Shown: in pieces, positions 44,269-54,243 of the stretch
How the letters are laid out: every line of letters starts with the position of its first letter
Position numbering within the stretch: the first letter of the stretch is position 1
DNA from: Paracrocinitomix sp040880585
GTDB lineage: Bacteria; Bacteroidota; Bacteroidia; Flavobacteriales_D; Crocinitomicaceae
DNA length: 64,000 nt
NCBI GenBank assembly: GCA_040880585.1
Contig: JBBDID010000046.1
Coordinates: 1-64,000 of the forward strand
Reading direction: 5' to 3'
Made by a program: the position numbers and the translations under genes
Notes under the pieces: generated by a model
What the model saw: only the letters and a program-made list of their open reading frames with translations
What the model was told of the DNA's origin: nothing
Database searches by the model: none

Positions 44269-45017
44269 TCGACCAGCTTTTGCGATATAGCACCTCGCTC
44301 GCCTAACTCTTTTATTAAAGGTAGGGCATGATCATAGCGCATCACTACAGATTTGTTCTTAACAGTGTCGCTTAAAAATATAATTTTGAGTACACTGGTA
44401 CTGCTGTAACTGCTATTTCGATCCACTACATTTACTCTTGTGATTTCTACGCCTTTCAACTCGCTCCATTTGTAGAATGTATCTTTAGTTTTTCGAATAG
44501 TCAGCCCATTGTCATTGGTGTAAATACGATAGCCTCCTTTTGCCAGTAAATAAATGTAATAGATTAAAGGGATCACCAGAACCGCCAAACAAATCATATA
44601 AATCCAGATTTGAAGACTTCTGTTTAAGCCTGCTCCTGCATACCCAAAAGGGAGGTATTGAAGATCATATACATGGTTTCCTTCTTCATCTACTGTTTTG
44701 GCTTGCCGCTTATCAGCCCAGCTTACGTCTGATGCTAATCTTTCTTGTAAATCATTCAAAAAACCTTGAGTAGTTGGATTATTCACTTTTCCCTGTACCC
44801 AATTGAATTTCCGCTCTTTTTCACCGTCTTTATAGATAATCCGGAATGACAATTCGTCGCCTCCGCTCATAGGCGTATTTTTGATAATTACTTCTGACAC
44901 TTGATTTATTGAACAGGATTTAACCGTTCCAACAAAAGAAACATACACCTCTTCCCCTTTAAATCCGGCAGTGTATCCCAAAGTTGTGCTTTCAATACTA
45001 TATTCTTTATCCGTCAT
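44256..45017 (-). CDS. Membrane protein of unknown function
   Basis: The 253-residue product has no signal peptide but one or two membrane helices (about 133-158, IWIYMICLAVLVIPLIYYIYLLA). An N-terminal soluble region precedes them. A C-terminal domain (about 165-250) resembles PH-like or DUF2244-type beta domains with WSELKGVEIT. No recognised motif is present. It is convergent with rdgB. Confidence 0.68.
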   Translation of the reverse strand: MTDKEYSIESTTLGYTAGFKGEEVYVSFVGTVKSCSINQVSEVIIKNTPMSGGDELSFRIIYKDGEKERKFNWVQGKVNNPTTQGFLNDLQERLASDVSWADKRQAKTVDEEGNHVYDLQYLPFGYAGAGLNRSLQIWIYMICLAVLVIPLIYYIYLLAKGGYRIYTNDNGLTIRKTKDTFYKWSELKGVEITRVNVVDRNSSYSSTSVLKIIFLSDTVKNKSVVMRYDHALPLIKELGERGAISQKLVDQFT

Positions 45018-45082
45018 CTCAGGCTTTTTAGTGAACGTTTAAATTAATAATTATTTCCAAAGGACTTTCACAAGCGAAGGAT

Positions 45083-45090
45083 TATCTTTG
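45083..45090 (+). promoter_or_regulatory. -7 element of the DUF4293-like gene
   Basis: TATCTTTG matches TAnnTTTG, 18 nt before the ATG at 45109. Confidence 0.42.
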
Positions 45091-45108
45091 TCAAAAAAAA
45101 AGTAGAAC

Positions 45109-45597
45109 ATGATTCAACGAAAACAAACCATTTATTTCTTACTGGCTTTTGTTTGCATGATCTTATTGTTATTTTTTCCTATGTTCAATATAGAAACGGT
45201 GCAACAAGGAGAAGTTCTTACCGGAACATTTACCGCTTATGGGTTTCAAACAGAAGATGGGCAAACGGTCTCTTTTCCGCTTTATCTTTTATTTATGGCT
45301 ATGGCATTGATAACTGCTATTTGTGTTTTTTTATATAAAAATCGAAAACGGCAACTGATGGTGGGTCGCTTAAACCTTATCCTTCACTTATTGGTAACCG
45401 TGGCTTTTGCCATATTTTTCTATGCAGGGCGTTCTTTAGTTGTCCAAAATACAGTAGCCAGCACCATGGATGAAGTTTCTTTTAGTGTGGGAATCGGTTT
45501 CTTTTTTTTGGTAGGCAGCATACCTTTTCTTATTCTTGCGATTCGTGGAATTAAGCAGGATGAGGAGTTGTTGAGGTCTATAGATAGGATACGGTAG
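45109..45597 (+). CDS. DUF4293-like membrane protein
   Basis: Four-helix inner-membrane protein of 162 residues (helices about 7-27, 60-80, 93-113, 128-148). The N-terminal MIQRKQTIYFLLAF and the C-terminal RGIKQDEELLRSIDRIR match the family I know as DUF4293, which is confined to Bacteroidota. The function is unknown. Confidence 0.8.
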   Translation: MIQRKQTIYFLLAFVCMILLLFFPMFNIETVQQGEVLTGTFTAYGFQTEDGQTVSFPLYLLFMAMALITAICVFLYKNRKRQLMVGRLNLILHLLVTVAFAIFFYAGRSLVVQNTVASTMDEVSFSVGIGFFFLVGSIPFLILAIRGIKQDEELLRSIDRIR

Positions 45598-45696
45598 TGG
45601 AGAGTTTTGAAGTATTAGGTGGGGAGTGGTAGTGTGTGTTAAGGGTTAAAATTTTGTTTTTTATGTTAGTTTTGATGACCTGACTTATAATCTCAG

Positions 45697-46059
45697 TTGA
45701 AGATGAAATTTAGTTTTGAAAATTTAAATGTATGGAATCGATCCATGGATATAGCTGAAGAAATTTATGAAATGATAAAAAAATTTCCTGATCAAGAAAA
45801 ATTTAACCTAAGCAGCCAAATTCTTAGAGCTTCTGACTCTATAGCTTTGAATATTTCAGAAGGTACAATAAGAACAAGTAAACTGGAGTTTAAGAGATTT
45901 ATTGGGTATTCAATTCGTTCGCTTGCAGAAGTGGTTACTTGTTTGCATAAAGCTAGAAGAAGATGTTACATTGATGCCGATCAATTTGATAAACTATATA
46001 CAGAATGTTACCATTTAATGAACATGTTGATTGCATTCCAGCATCACAAAAGTAAATAA
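45697..46059 (+). CDS. Four-helix-bundle protein (S23/IVP family)
   Basis: Protein of 120 residues with the family opening FENLNVWNRSMDIAEEIYEM and the middle QILRASDSIALNISEG, followed by FIGYSIRSLAEV. This is the 23S rRNA intervening-sequence-protein family, frequent as stray genes in Bacteroidota. The activity is unclear. It sits alone between repeat-rich sequence. Confidence 0.88.
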   Translation: MKMKFSFENLNVWNRSMDIAEEIYEMIKKFPDQEKFNLSSQILRASDSIALNISEGTIRTSKLEFKRFIGYSIRSLAEVVTCLHKARRRCYIDADQFDKLYTECYHLMNMLIAFQHHKSK

Positions 46060-46196
46060 TTTAATCCACCATTACCAAGCTATATTAGATGCAAAAAATT
46101 CTAATTTTGAACTTATTTAAGAGGGTATTTAAATACTGCACGAACGCTTGTTTCATTACGCATACCAAACATACTGCTTCAAATTCCATACTTAAA

Positions 46197-46525
46197 ACTT
46201 CCCACTTCCCACTTCCCACTTCAAACTTCCTACTTTTCACTTCCCACTTCCCACTTCCCACTTTTTACTTCAAACTCCCCACTTCAAACTTCCTACTTCC
46301 CACTTTTTACTTCCCACTTCAAACTTCCTACTTCCCACTTCAAACTTCAAACTTCCTACTTCCCACTTTTTACTTCAAACTCCCCACTTCAAACTTCCTA
46401 CTTCCTACTTCCCACTTTTTACTTCCCACTTCAAACTTCCTACTTCCCACTTCCCACTTCAAACTTCAAACTTCAAACTTCAAACTTCAAACTTCCCACT
46501 TCAAACTTCCCACTTCCCACTTCAA
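46197..46525. repeat. Heptamer minisatellite, 47 units
   Basis: A run of 7-bp units of the form ACTNNNN (ACTTCCC, ACTTCAA, ACTTCCT, ACTTTTT, ACTCCCC) keeps exact phase from 46197 to 46525, which is 47 units. It includes longer super-repeats of the same unit order. It ends 11 bp before the ATG of the ABC-F gene. The plus strand has no stop codon in any frame, so the long open frame (46089-46535) is an artefact of the repeat, not a gene. Confidence 0.85.
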
Positions 46526-46535
46526 ACTCTTTTAA

Positions 46536-48425
46536 ATGAACTATCTATCAGTAGAAAACCTAACAAAATCATTTGGTACCCGCGTACTCTTTGAAGACCT
46601 GACTTTTGGAGTTGATAAAGGTGACAAAGTGGCTATTGTGGCCAAAAACGGTAATGGAAAAACTACCTTGCTAAAAATATTGTCCGATCAGGAAAGCAAA
46701 GATTCCGGACGGGTAATTTACCGGAATGATATTACGGTAGAGTATCTGGAACAAACAGAGAAATTCAAACCGGACATCAGCATTTTTGATGAAGTACTAA
46801 GCACGGATACTGAAGAAACCAGGGCGATAAAAGCCTATGAAAAAGCATTGAGTCAACCTCATGAATCTGACTTTTTCAACACCGCTTTTGAGCGGATGAA
46901 TGTCACCAACGCCTGGGATTATGAGGTGAAGGTAAATACGGTATTGATGCAATTGAAACTAGAAGAAAAGCATCAGTTGATGGGTGAATTATCCGGAGGA
47001 CAAAAAAAACGGGTAGCTCTGGCAAAACTACTGATCAATGAGCCGGATATTATGATCCTGGATGAGCCCACCAACCACCTGGATTTGGATATGATTGAGT
47101 GGTTAGAGATACAGTTGGCGCAGTCACAATCCACGATTATTATGGTAACGCATGATCGCTATTTTTTAGAAGTAATTTGCAATACCATTTATGAACTGGA
47201 TGATAAAACCATTTACAAATACGAGGGCAACTTTTCCTATTATCTGGAAAAAAAAGCGGAGCGACAAGAAATTTTAGAAGCAACGATCGGTAAAGCAAAA
47301 AATACCATGCGTAAAGAGTTGGACTGGATCAGAAGGCAGCCCAAAGCGCGAGGAACAAAACAAAAAGCAAGAGTAGATGCCTTTCAAGATCTGAAAAAAG
47401 TAGCCGGCCAAAACGTGAAAAAAGATGAAATGGAGATTAAGGTGCAAATGGAACGCCTGGGATCAAAAATTGTTGAAATTCATAAGCTGGGAAAAACTTT
47501 TGATGATAAAAAAATCATTAATGATTTTAGTTACACCTTTAAGAAAGGGGAAAAAATTGGAATTGTAGGAGCAAATGGAACGGGAAAATCAACTTTTTTG
47601 AATATGCTCACCGGAAGCGAATCACCCAGCAAGGGGAAAATTGTTGTGGGCGATACTGTAGTAATGGGATATTATCATCAGGATGGAATAAAATCGGTGC
47701 CTGCCCTGAACAAACCGGATAAACGCGTGATAGAAGTTATACGGGATATTGCTGAATACATCCCACTGACCAAAGGAAAAAAAATGTCTGCGGCGCAGTT
47801 TTTAGAAAAGTTTTTGTTCCCCAGGGATATGCATTTTAACTACGTTGAAAAATTAAGCGGAGGAGAAAAGAAGCGCCTTTATCTCATGACCATTTTAATG
47901 AAGAATCCCAACTTCCTGATTTTGGATGAACCCACCAACGATCTCGATATTTTTATTCTGGGAGTACTGGAAGACTATTTGTACACCTTTGAGGGTTGTC
48001 TCATTATCGTCTCACACGATCGGTATTTTCTGGATAAAGTAATCGATCATACTTTTTACTTTGAAGGAGAAGGGGAGATTACAGACGTACTGGGGAACTA
48101 TACAGCTTACCGGAAGTATCTGAAAGATCAGGAAAAACAAAACAAAGCAGCTACAAAAGAAAGAAGGGAAACAGCCACCCAAACTCCTTCCTCATCTCCA
48201 AACATAGAAAAGAAAAAATTATCTTACAAAGAACAGCAAGAGTTTGACGCCATTGAAGGGGATATTGCAAATCTGGAAAAAGAACGATTGGAACTTACAG
48301 AAAAACTGAATTCTGGAAAAGAATCCCCAGATTCAATCCAGGTCATCTCCAAACGACTGGGGCAAATCAACCGGGAAATTGAGGAAAAAGAAATGCGTTG
48401 GTTGGAATTGTCAGAGTACATCTAA
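46536..48425 (+). CDS. ABC-F family ATPase (Uup/EttA-like)
   Basis: Soluble protein of 629 residues with two ABC domains and no membrane part. Domain 1 has NGNGKTTLL near residues 36-44 and signature LSGGQKKR near 155; domain 2 has NGTGKSTF near 351 and LSGGEKKR near 440. A linker with basic text and a C-terminal coiled coil (about 550-629) complete the Uup-type layout. ABC-F proteins act on the ribosome. The expression level could depend on the minisatellite directly upstream. Confidence 0.93.
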   Translation: MNYLSVENLTKSFGTRVLFEDLTFGVDKGDKVAIVAKNGNGKTTLLKILSDQESKDSGRVIYRNDITVEYLEQTEKFKPDISIFDEVLSTDTEETRAIKAYEKALSQPHESDFFNTAFERMNVTNAWDYEVKVNTVLMQLKLEEKHQLMGELSGGQKKRVALAKLLINEPDIMILDEPTNHLDLDMIEWLEIQLAQSQSTIIMVTHDRYFLEVICNTIYELDDKTIYKYEGNFSYYLEKKAERQEILEATIGKAKNTMRKELDWIRRQPKARGTKQKARVDAFQDLKKVAGQNVKKDEMEIKVQMERLGSKIVEIHKLGKTFDDKKIINDFSYTFKKGEKIGIVGANGTGKSTFLNMLTGSESPSKGKIVVGDTVVMGYYHQDGIKSVPALNKPDKRVIEVIRDIAEYIPLTKGKKMSAAQFLEKFLFPRDMHFNYVEKLSGGEKKRLYLMTILMKNPNFLILDEPTNDLDIFILGVLEDYLYTFEGCLIIVSHDRYFLDKVIDHTFYFEGEGEITDVLGNYTAYRKYLKDQEKQNKAATKERRETATQTPSSSPNIEKKKLSYKEQQEFDAIEGDIANLEKERLELTEKLNSGKESPDSIQVISKRLGQINREIEEKEMRWLELSEYI

Positions 48426-48431
48426 CAGCTG

Positions 48432-48635
48432 TTGCCAGTAACAGGAGAAAAAATGCTTTTGTTACATGATGTAAATGACAAAGTATTGCCCTATAAAAAT
48501 GCCTTTGCCATTAATTCGGAGATACAAGATGCACAATTGATCAGTTTCAAAAATGTTGGACATTATCGCATGTTATGGAATGATGAAGTAGTAGGTAGAG
48601 CAGCCGCCTTCGTTAATGGAGAAGAGGTTTTATAA
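48432..48635 (+). pseudogene. Alpha/beta hydrolase C-terminal remnant
   Basis: The 67 residues read MLLLHDVNDKVLPYKNA and later QLISFKNVGHYRMLWNDEVV. These are the Asp- and His-bearing ends of an alpha/beta hydrolase (HDxxDxxxP and GHxR). The nucleophile half is missing, and the only start is a TTG just after the ABC-F stop. It is a 5'-truncated relic. Confidence 0.7.
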
Positions 48636-48663
48636 TCATCCGCTGGAATTCAAAAAAGCAAAT

Positions 48664-51096
48664 TTATTTTACGACTATACGCTTACTACCGTAACGTTTG
48701 CTTTTACCATCTGTAAGGATCAGTAAGTACGAACCGGGACTCATATCTGAAACAGAAAGTTGATTCACCTGACCGGATTTTATAGGTTTACTTGCGACTT
48801 TTTGGCCGCTAATGGCATAAAAATCAACCACTACATTTGTTTCATCCCATTGGCTGAGGTCGATAAAAATACCGGTGTCAGTCGGGTTGGGATAAATTGA
48901 GTAGACCGTACCTGAAGTCGGTTTCTCCTGTACACCTACAGAATTTGTTTTATAACCAAAGCAGTACTGTCCCGGCATAAAAGTATTGGCGGTAAGAAAT
49001 CCAAATTTATCGGTAACACTTCCTACGGTATTCAGGCTGAAATCCGGATGGGTCTCCCAATGTGATTGTGCATCAGGGCGATAAAGTAACACCAAACTAT
49101 CCTCTGTGAAAGTTTGATTACCGGTGTGCTGCATCAATGAATTATCTAAATCACCGGTTGCGTTATTTCTCCCGTTGAATTCAAACCGAATTTCGCCCTC
49201 TATAAGGTCTGCATTTACACCGTGGATATTCCAATACCTGTCAAAAGACACCACCGTATTTTCAGGAGCTCCGGGATTATCTGCATACACCCAATTGTGT
49301 TCAATACGTAAAAAGGCAGAGTCAGATAACTGTTGTACATTCAAGCGGGCATTGGCGTAATTTAACAAGATGATACCGGTAGATGTGATCGTTATGTTTT
49401 CAGCAGTGGTTGCGTCATTGATCTTTTCATCCATATTAATGGCTGCAAAAACCGGATTAAAGGGCAAATTAAAACCGAATTGCGCATAATCCCCGCCCAT
49501 CAAAATTTGCTCGGTATGACTGTTCCAATTTTCATCCAAAAAAGTCAATTGTAAAGGAACATTATCGTGATAATTAGAGGCCCCTTTCAGTTTTTGATCC
49601 ACTATAACATCTACATTAAAAGTGCTTCCATTCTGCACAGAAGTCACATTTGTAATAGAAAAGTGAGAAAAACCCGCTTGAAAAATCCAATCATTAAAGA
49701 AGTCTGTAACATCAATTCCGGCCAATGTATTTATTTCATCCCTGAATTGTTCAGAGGTGATATGAGATCCACTATAAGCCGTTTGAACCGCTTGTAAAGC
49801 GGCGAAAAAATTAGCATCTCCCAGATATCCCCTTAAGGTGTGCATGACATCTGCTCCCTTATTATAACTGTGATCACCATAGGTATATTCAACAGGAACC
49901 GCATTGAGGGCGTAGTATCCACTGTCGTTGATATGTGCACGGTGTAAGACGTCATAGTGATTATCACGCATAGCATTCATATAAGTATTTTGATCGTATA
50001 CATTTTCTAAAAACAGATGTTCTGAATAAGAAGCAAGACCTTCGTTGATCCACATTTCTTCAGCGGTTGCACAGGTAACCAAATTTCCCCACCAGTGATG
50101 TGAGAGTTCATGTGCCATAAGTGTTTCATAAGTGAGTGCGCCATTAACGGTAACCAAAGGGTAAGCAATATTCGTTGCGTGCTCCATTGCTCCTGCATTG
50201 AAGGGAACCAGAACATAACCAATTCGTTCCCACACATAAGGCCCGTATGAATCTTCAAAAGCTTCCATAGCATTGTTGAGATTGAGAAATGAATTTTTCA
50301 AATTGGTGGTGTCACCTGCTTTAGCCGCCAGCCAGATGGGTATATTAATGCCCTGTGATACCGAAAAATAATTATCCGTCACATGGGTGTATTCAGCAAC
50401 GGCAACAGCTGCCAAATAAGAAGGGATTTCGGTTGACATCATCCAATTGGTCAACAAACTATCTGTTCCTACAGTTTGAACGCCGGTTCTACTTCCATTA
50501 CAATAGGCAGTAAAATTATTGGCAGTAAGCACTTCAAAATCATAAGTAGCACGTTCTACAAAATTATCAAAACAGGGATGCCAGGTTCGCCCATAATTGT
50601 GGGGATTTGATTCAAACCCTACCCCGAGATTGTAAAAATACTGGTTTGACATATAAAAACCGCCCCATCCTGAAGGATCAGTTTGCGGAAGACCGCGATA
50701 GTAAACCCTTATACTGTCTTCTTGTCCTGCATTTAAAGTACCGCCCAAACTGGCTACAATCAAGGTGTCATTATAAGAAAATGTGGTGGTGATTCCCTGA
50801 TGAACAATAGAGTCTATAGTAAGTTGTAAAAGATCCAGTGAAATGGTTTGGATATCCTGAAGTGCTTTGAATTTGATTTGACAATTTCCCTTTAGTAAAC
50901 CCATATCTCCCTCTGTAAAATCCAGATAAACGGAATAATGAAGCACATCCACCGTATCGCTTCGCAGACTTTCATCTCCCGAACGAAATTGAAGCGGAGG
51001 AAAATCATCCATAGAACTGTGATAAAACTGACACCCCGGTTGAGAAAATGCCGGAAATAGGATCACTATAAATAAGAGGGGTAGTATTTTTTTCAT
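48664..51096 (-). CDS. T9SS-exported M1 family aminopeptidase
   Basis: Secreted zinc metalloprotease of 810 residues from the ATG at 51096; upstream in-frame sequence would only add 24 residues ahead of a clean signal peptide (LPLLFIVILFPAFSQ). The M1 motifs are GAMEH (302-306, a variant of GAMEN) and HELSH (329-333), with the second ligand Glu352 in NEGLA. A C-terminal type A sorting domain (about 735-810, IYPNPTDTGIF and GSKRIVVK) directs T9SS export. It trims N-terminal residues from peptides at the cell surface or in the medium. Confidence 0.92.
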   Translation of the reverse strand: MKKILPLLFIVILFPAFSQPGCQFYHSSMDDFPPLQFRSGDESLRSDTVDVLHYSVYLDFTEGDMGLLKGNCQIKFKALQDIQTISLDLLQLTIDSIVHQGITTTFSYNDTLIVASLGGTLNAGQEDSIRVYYRGLPQTDPSGWGGFYMSNQYFYNLGVGFESNPHNYGRTWHPCFDNFVERATYDFEVLTANNFTAYCNGSRTGVQTVGTDSLLTNWMMSTEIPSYLAAVAVAEYTHVTDNYFSVSQGINIPIWLAAKAGDTTNLKNSFLNLNNAMEAFEDSYGPYVWERIGYVLVPFNAGAMEHATNIAYPLVTVNGALTYETLMAHELSHHWWGNLVTCATAEEMWINEGLASYSEHLFLENVYDQNTYMNAMRDNHYDVLHRAHINDSGYYALNAVPVEYTYGDHSYNKGADVMHTLRGYLGDANFFAALQAVQTAYSGSHITSEQFRDEINTLAGIDVTDFFNDWIFQAGFSHFSITNVTSVQNGSTFNVDVIVDQKLKGASNYHDNVPLQLTFLDENWNSHTEQILMGGDYAQFGFNLPFNPVFAAINMDEKINDATTAENITITSTGIILLNYANARLNVQQLSDSAFLRIEHNWVYADNPGAPENTVVSFDRYWNIHGVNADLIEGEIRFEFNGRNNATGDLDNSLMQHTGNQTFTEDSLVLLYRPDAQSHWETHPDFSLNTVGSVTDKFGFLTANTFMPGQYCFGYKTNSVGVQEKPTSGTVYSIYPNPTDTGIFIDLSQWDETNVVVDFYAISGQKVASKPIKSGQVNQLSVSDMSPGSYLLILTDGKSKRYGSKRIVVK

Positions 51097-51234
51097 ACAA
51101 TGAAATTGTAGAATAAAGGTATAAAAAAAAGGTGAAATCAGTTGACTATTGTATGGTGAACCAACCAATAAACGTCAAGTATAGCGTCTACCAGTAATAC
51201 GACTATAAACCCAAGTTCATTTCACGGACAAAAC

Positions 51235-51747
51235 CTACGGTTTAAAATTAGGATTCTCCCATGCCAATAATGCCTGATCATAGAATTTTCCATCCACCCC
51301 ACGCGCCCTTTCCTTTATAGTGGCCTCTACTTTAAACCCTAATTGCTCAAATTTCTCAATACGTTCAGAGACGACCATAGATTCCATCTCCAGACGCTTA
51401 ACATCCGGCCGGTTTTTAGTCAGATAATTGAGAAACTCAACAAAAATCAATTCACCATATCCCTTGGATTGCATATCCGGATCAATAACAATAGTATAAT
51501 TGGTGAGGATATGGTTGTAAATAGCCAACGGCATTTTTTCTGCGTGTACAAATCCAACAATTTGTTGATCTTCATTTTCAAGAACCAGAAAAATACATTG
51601 GTTCGCAGGTTTGTTCAGTAATGAAAAGATGTAAGTTTCAGTTATTTCCTCCGGTCGACGGGCAATACCCCTCACTTTTCCTGAAACGTCATTATAAATA
51701 TTTGCAATGGCAGGACGGTCGGTGCTATAAGCTAATCTGAACTTCAC
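51235..51747 (-). CDS. GNAT family N-acetyltransferase
   Basis: Protein of 170 residues with the GNAT fold. The acetyl-CoA binding stretch is VIDPDMQSKGYGELIF (near 90-105), the Q/RxxGxG/A motif in a variant form. The central QIVGFVHAEK is the usual strand before it. The substrate is not readable. It is encoded away from the natAB-like operon. Confidence 0.85.
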   Translation of the reverse strand: MKFRLAYSTDRPAIANIYNDVSGKVRGIARRPEEITETYIFSLLNKPANQCIFLVLENEDQQIVGFVHAEKMPLAIYNHILTNYTIVIDPDMQSKGYGELIFVEFLNYLTKNRPDVKRLEMESMVVSERIEKFEQLGFKVEATIKERARGVDGKFYDQALLAWENPNFKP

Positions 51748-51971
51748 GACTGAAATATACTAAAAAAAGCATTGCACAAGCAGTCAAAACTACTCTATTT
51801 CTACGAATGAACATTAGTATACGCCGAGACCATAAAAACAGGATTCATCCAAAAGCAAATGATTGCAGGCAATTCCCGTAATGAAAATACTACTGTGAAC
51901 AACTCATTTTTGGGACAATTCATTTACAGAAGGAAAAAAGTATCTTTATAAGTTGATACAAACTTTCAGCT

Positions 51972-52934
51972 ATGGAAATGTTACGGGTTGAAAATATTGT
52001 CAAAGAATACTCCGGACACAGAGCGCTTGATGATATTTCAATAACCACCAAAAAAGGAGAAATATTTGGTTTATTAGGACCTAATGGAGCCGGAAAAACC
52101 AGTTTAATCCGCATTATCAACCAAATTACAGGACCGGATGAAGGAAAAGTATACCTTGAAGGACGAGAATTAAAACGGTCAGATATTGAAAGTATCGGTT
52201 ACTTACCTGAAGAACGCGGCTTGTATAAAAAAATGACCGTTGGAGACCAAGTCATGTATTTTGCAAGATTAAAAGGGTTGAGTAAATCTGAAGCCAAAAA
52301 GAAAATTGAAGAATGGTTTGAGAAATTTGACATCAGCAGTTGGCGGGATAAAAAGGTGGAGGAACTTTCCAAAGGGATGGCGCAAAAAATTCAATTCATT
52401 ATTACAGTTTTACACGAGCCTAAATTATTGATTTTAGATGAACCTTTCAGTGGATTTGATCCCATTAATGCTGATATCATTAAAAAAGAAATTCTCCAGC
52501 TAAAGAAAAAGGGAACTTCTATCATGCTCTCTACGCACAACATGAACTCTGTTGAAGAGGTGTGTGACTCAATTGCCCTGATCAACCACGCAAAATTATT
52601 GGTTGAAGGGAGCTTGAAAGAAGTAAAAGAACAATTTAGAACCCATACGTATGCCATACAATTTAAAGGAATGATGTTTGGCTTTGCCAATGCTTTATTT
52701 TCCAATTTTTCGTTAGAGCATTCTGAACAAATTGATGAGGAACGGGCAGTAGCACATGTAAAACTCTTGAAAGGAAACACACTAAATGATTTACTCAAAA
52801 CTGTTTTACCCGTGGTAGAAGTAGAAGGTGTCAATGAAATTTTACCTACTATGAACGATATTTTCATACAATCGGTAACCGGAAAATCTGCGGTAGAGAC
52901 TTCGCAGGATAAGAAAGGAGGAGAAAATGAGTAA
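51972..52934 (+). CDS. ABC transporter ATP-binding protein (NatA-like)
   Basis: Protein of 320 residues with Walker A GPNGAGKTS (near 36-44), signature LSKGMAQK near 137, Walker B LLILDEPFSG and the H loop in STHN. A C-terminal regulatory domain of about 90 residues (about 225-320) is usual for NatA/CcmA-like exporters. The last 8 bp overlap the start of the permease gene, so the two form a unit. Confidence 0.92.
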   Translation: MEMLRVENIVKEYSGHRALDDISITTKKGEIFGLLGPNGAGKTSLIRIINQITGPDEGKVYLEGRELKRSDIESIGYLPEERGLYKKMTVGDQVMYFARLKGLSKSEAKKKIEEWFEKFDISSWRDKKVEELSKGMAQKIQFIITVLHEPKLLILDEPFSGFDPINADIIKKEILQLKKKGTSIMLSTHNMNSVEEVCDSIALINHAKLLVEGSLKEVKEQFRTHTYAIQFKGMMFGFANALFSNFSLEHSEQIDEERAVAHVKLLKGNTLNDLLKTVLPVVEVEGVNEILPTMNDIFIQSVTGKSAVETSQDKKGGENE

Positions 52935-54243
52935 GATCGGATTAGTGATCGGAAGAGAGTATTCTTCACGGGTGAAGAAGAAATCATTTGTGGTGCTCAC
53001 CATTTTAGTACCTGTTTTATTTGGCTTATTAGGGTTTGCAGCCATTTGGTTCGGAATGAAAGAACAGAAGCATTTCAAAGTGCTGGTTTCTGATCCGGAT
53101 GACATTACAAAGGCTAAGATTTTTATCGGTCAAAATGAAAACCCACCGGCAACTTTCTATTTTACAGGAGAAGAACTGGGACCGGAGGATTACGAGCGAG
53201 AAGACCTGAAAGAATATGATATTTTTATCGGAATCGGAAAAAACACCGTTACCAATAAGATCATCAGAGGAGTTTACCGGGAAGAGCCCAGCTTGAATAC
53301 AGAAAGATACATCACCAATAAATTAGAAACAAGGCTGGAGGAGTATTGGGCCTTAGATAAGGGAATGTCTCTTGAAAAATACCGTGAGATCAAACAGTCA
53401 TTCCGATTTGTTTTAACGGATATAGAAGATCAGGGAGAAGCTGATACCCGAGCAGAACGGCAAGCCGTAGGTTTTGGTTTTTCAGTCTTGATTTTTGTTT
53501 TCTTAATGGTCTATGCAGGACAGGTTATGCGCGGTGTGCTGGAAGAAAAAACCAGTCGGGTGGTAGAGATCATAGTGTCTTCAGTAAAGCCGTTTCAATT
53601 GATGATGGGAAAAATCATAGCGATTGGCTTGGTGGGCTTAACGCAATTTCTCATTTGGATCATTCTGCTCACCATTATCATGATCGGCGTTCAATCATTT
53701 TTTCTGGCGGATATCGATCCTGCAGCTATTCAGGCCATGGGTGAAGCGCAAATACCCGGTGAGTTAGCCGGTTCAATGCCCGGAAACGACAATGCAGCAG
53801 CACAACTGATATTTGAACAGATTAACTGGCCGCTCTTGTTGACCTTATTTCTGATTTACTTTATCGGGGGATACTTATTGTATGCCGGGCTTTTTGCAAT
53901 CGTAGGAGCAGCAGCCGATTCTGAAACCGATACCCAACAGTTGATTATTCCAGTGATGATTCCTTTGATGTTTGTTTATTTCGTTTCCTTTTCCATACTT
54001 GGCAATCCGGACGGTCCGGCGGCTATTTGGGGCTCACAAATCCCCTTTTCTTCACCGATTATTATGCTGCAACGTGTGGCTGCAGGAACAGTCAGCGTTT
54101 GGGAAGTAGTTATTTCATTGATCTTGTTGGCAGGAACTTTCGTCGTAACAACTTATCTAGCGGGTAAAGTATACCGAACCGGAATACTTATGTATGGAAA
54201 AAAAGCCTCATGGAAAGAAATTTTTAAGTGGTTAAGGCACTAA
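52927..54243 (+). CDS. ABC-2 type permease (NatB-like)
   Basis: Membrane protein of 438 residues. A first helix (about 20-40) is followed by a long extracytoplasmic segment (about 42-175), then five or six helices. The family sequence MRGVLEEKTSRVVEII (near 206-221) is present. Partner of the ATPase above; NatAB exports Na+ or other cargo in Bacillus, but the substrate here is not known. Confidence 0.9.
   Translation: MSKIGLVIGREYSSRVKKKSFVVLTILVPVLFGLLGFAAIWFGMKEQKHFKVLVSDPDDITKAKIFIGQNENPPATFYFTGEELGPEDYEREDLKEYDIFIGIGKNTVTNKIIRGVYREEPSLNTERYITNKLETRLEEYWALDKGMSLEKYREIKQSFRFVLTDIEDQGEADTRAERQAVGFGFSVLIFVFLMVYAGQVMRGVLEEKTSRVVEIIVSSVKPFQLMMGKIIAIGLVGLTQFLIWIILLTIIMIGVQSFFLADIDPAAIQAMGEAQIPGELAGSMPGNDNAAAQLIFEQINWPLLLTLFLIYFIGGYLLYAGLFAIVGAAADSETDTQQLIIPVMIPLMFVYFVSFSILGNPDGPAAIWGSQIPFSSPIIMLQRVAAGTVSVWEVVISLILLAGTFVVTTYLAGKVYRTGILMYGKKASWKEIFKWLRH

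Noticed and set aside
46197..46525. Possible CRISPR array
   Set aside because: The repeats are 7 bp with no unique spacers and no cas genes nearby. The same applies to the 12-bp block at 58.7 kb.
46089..46535. Long open frame with PTSHF/PTSNF-like repeats
   Set aside because: It is produced by the stop-free heptamer repeat; the 7-bp period passes through all three frames, so openness is not evidence of coding.
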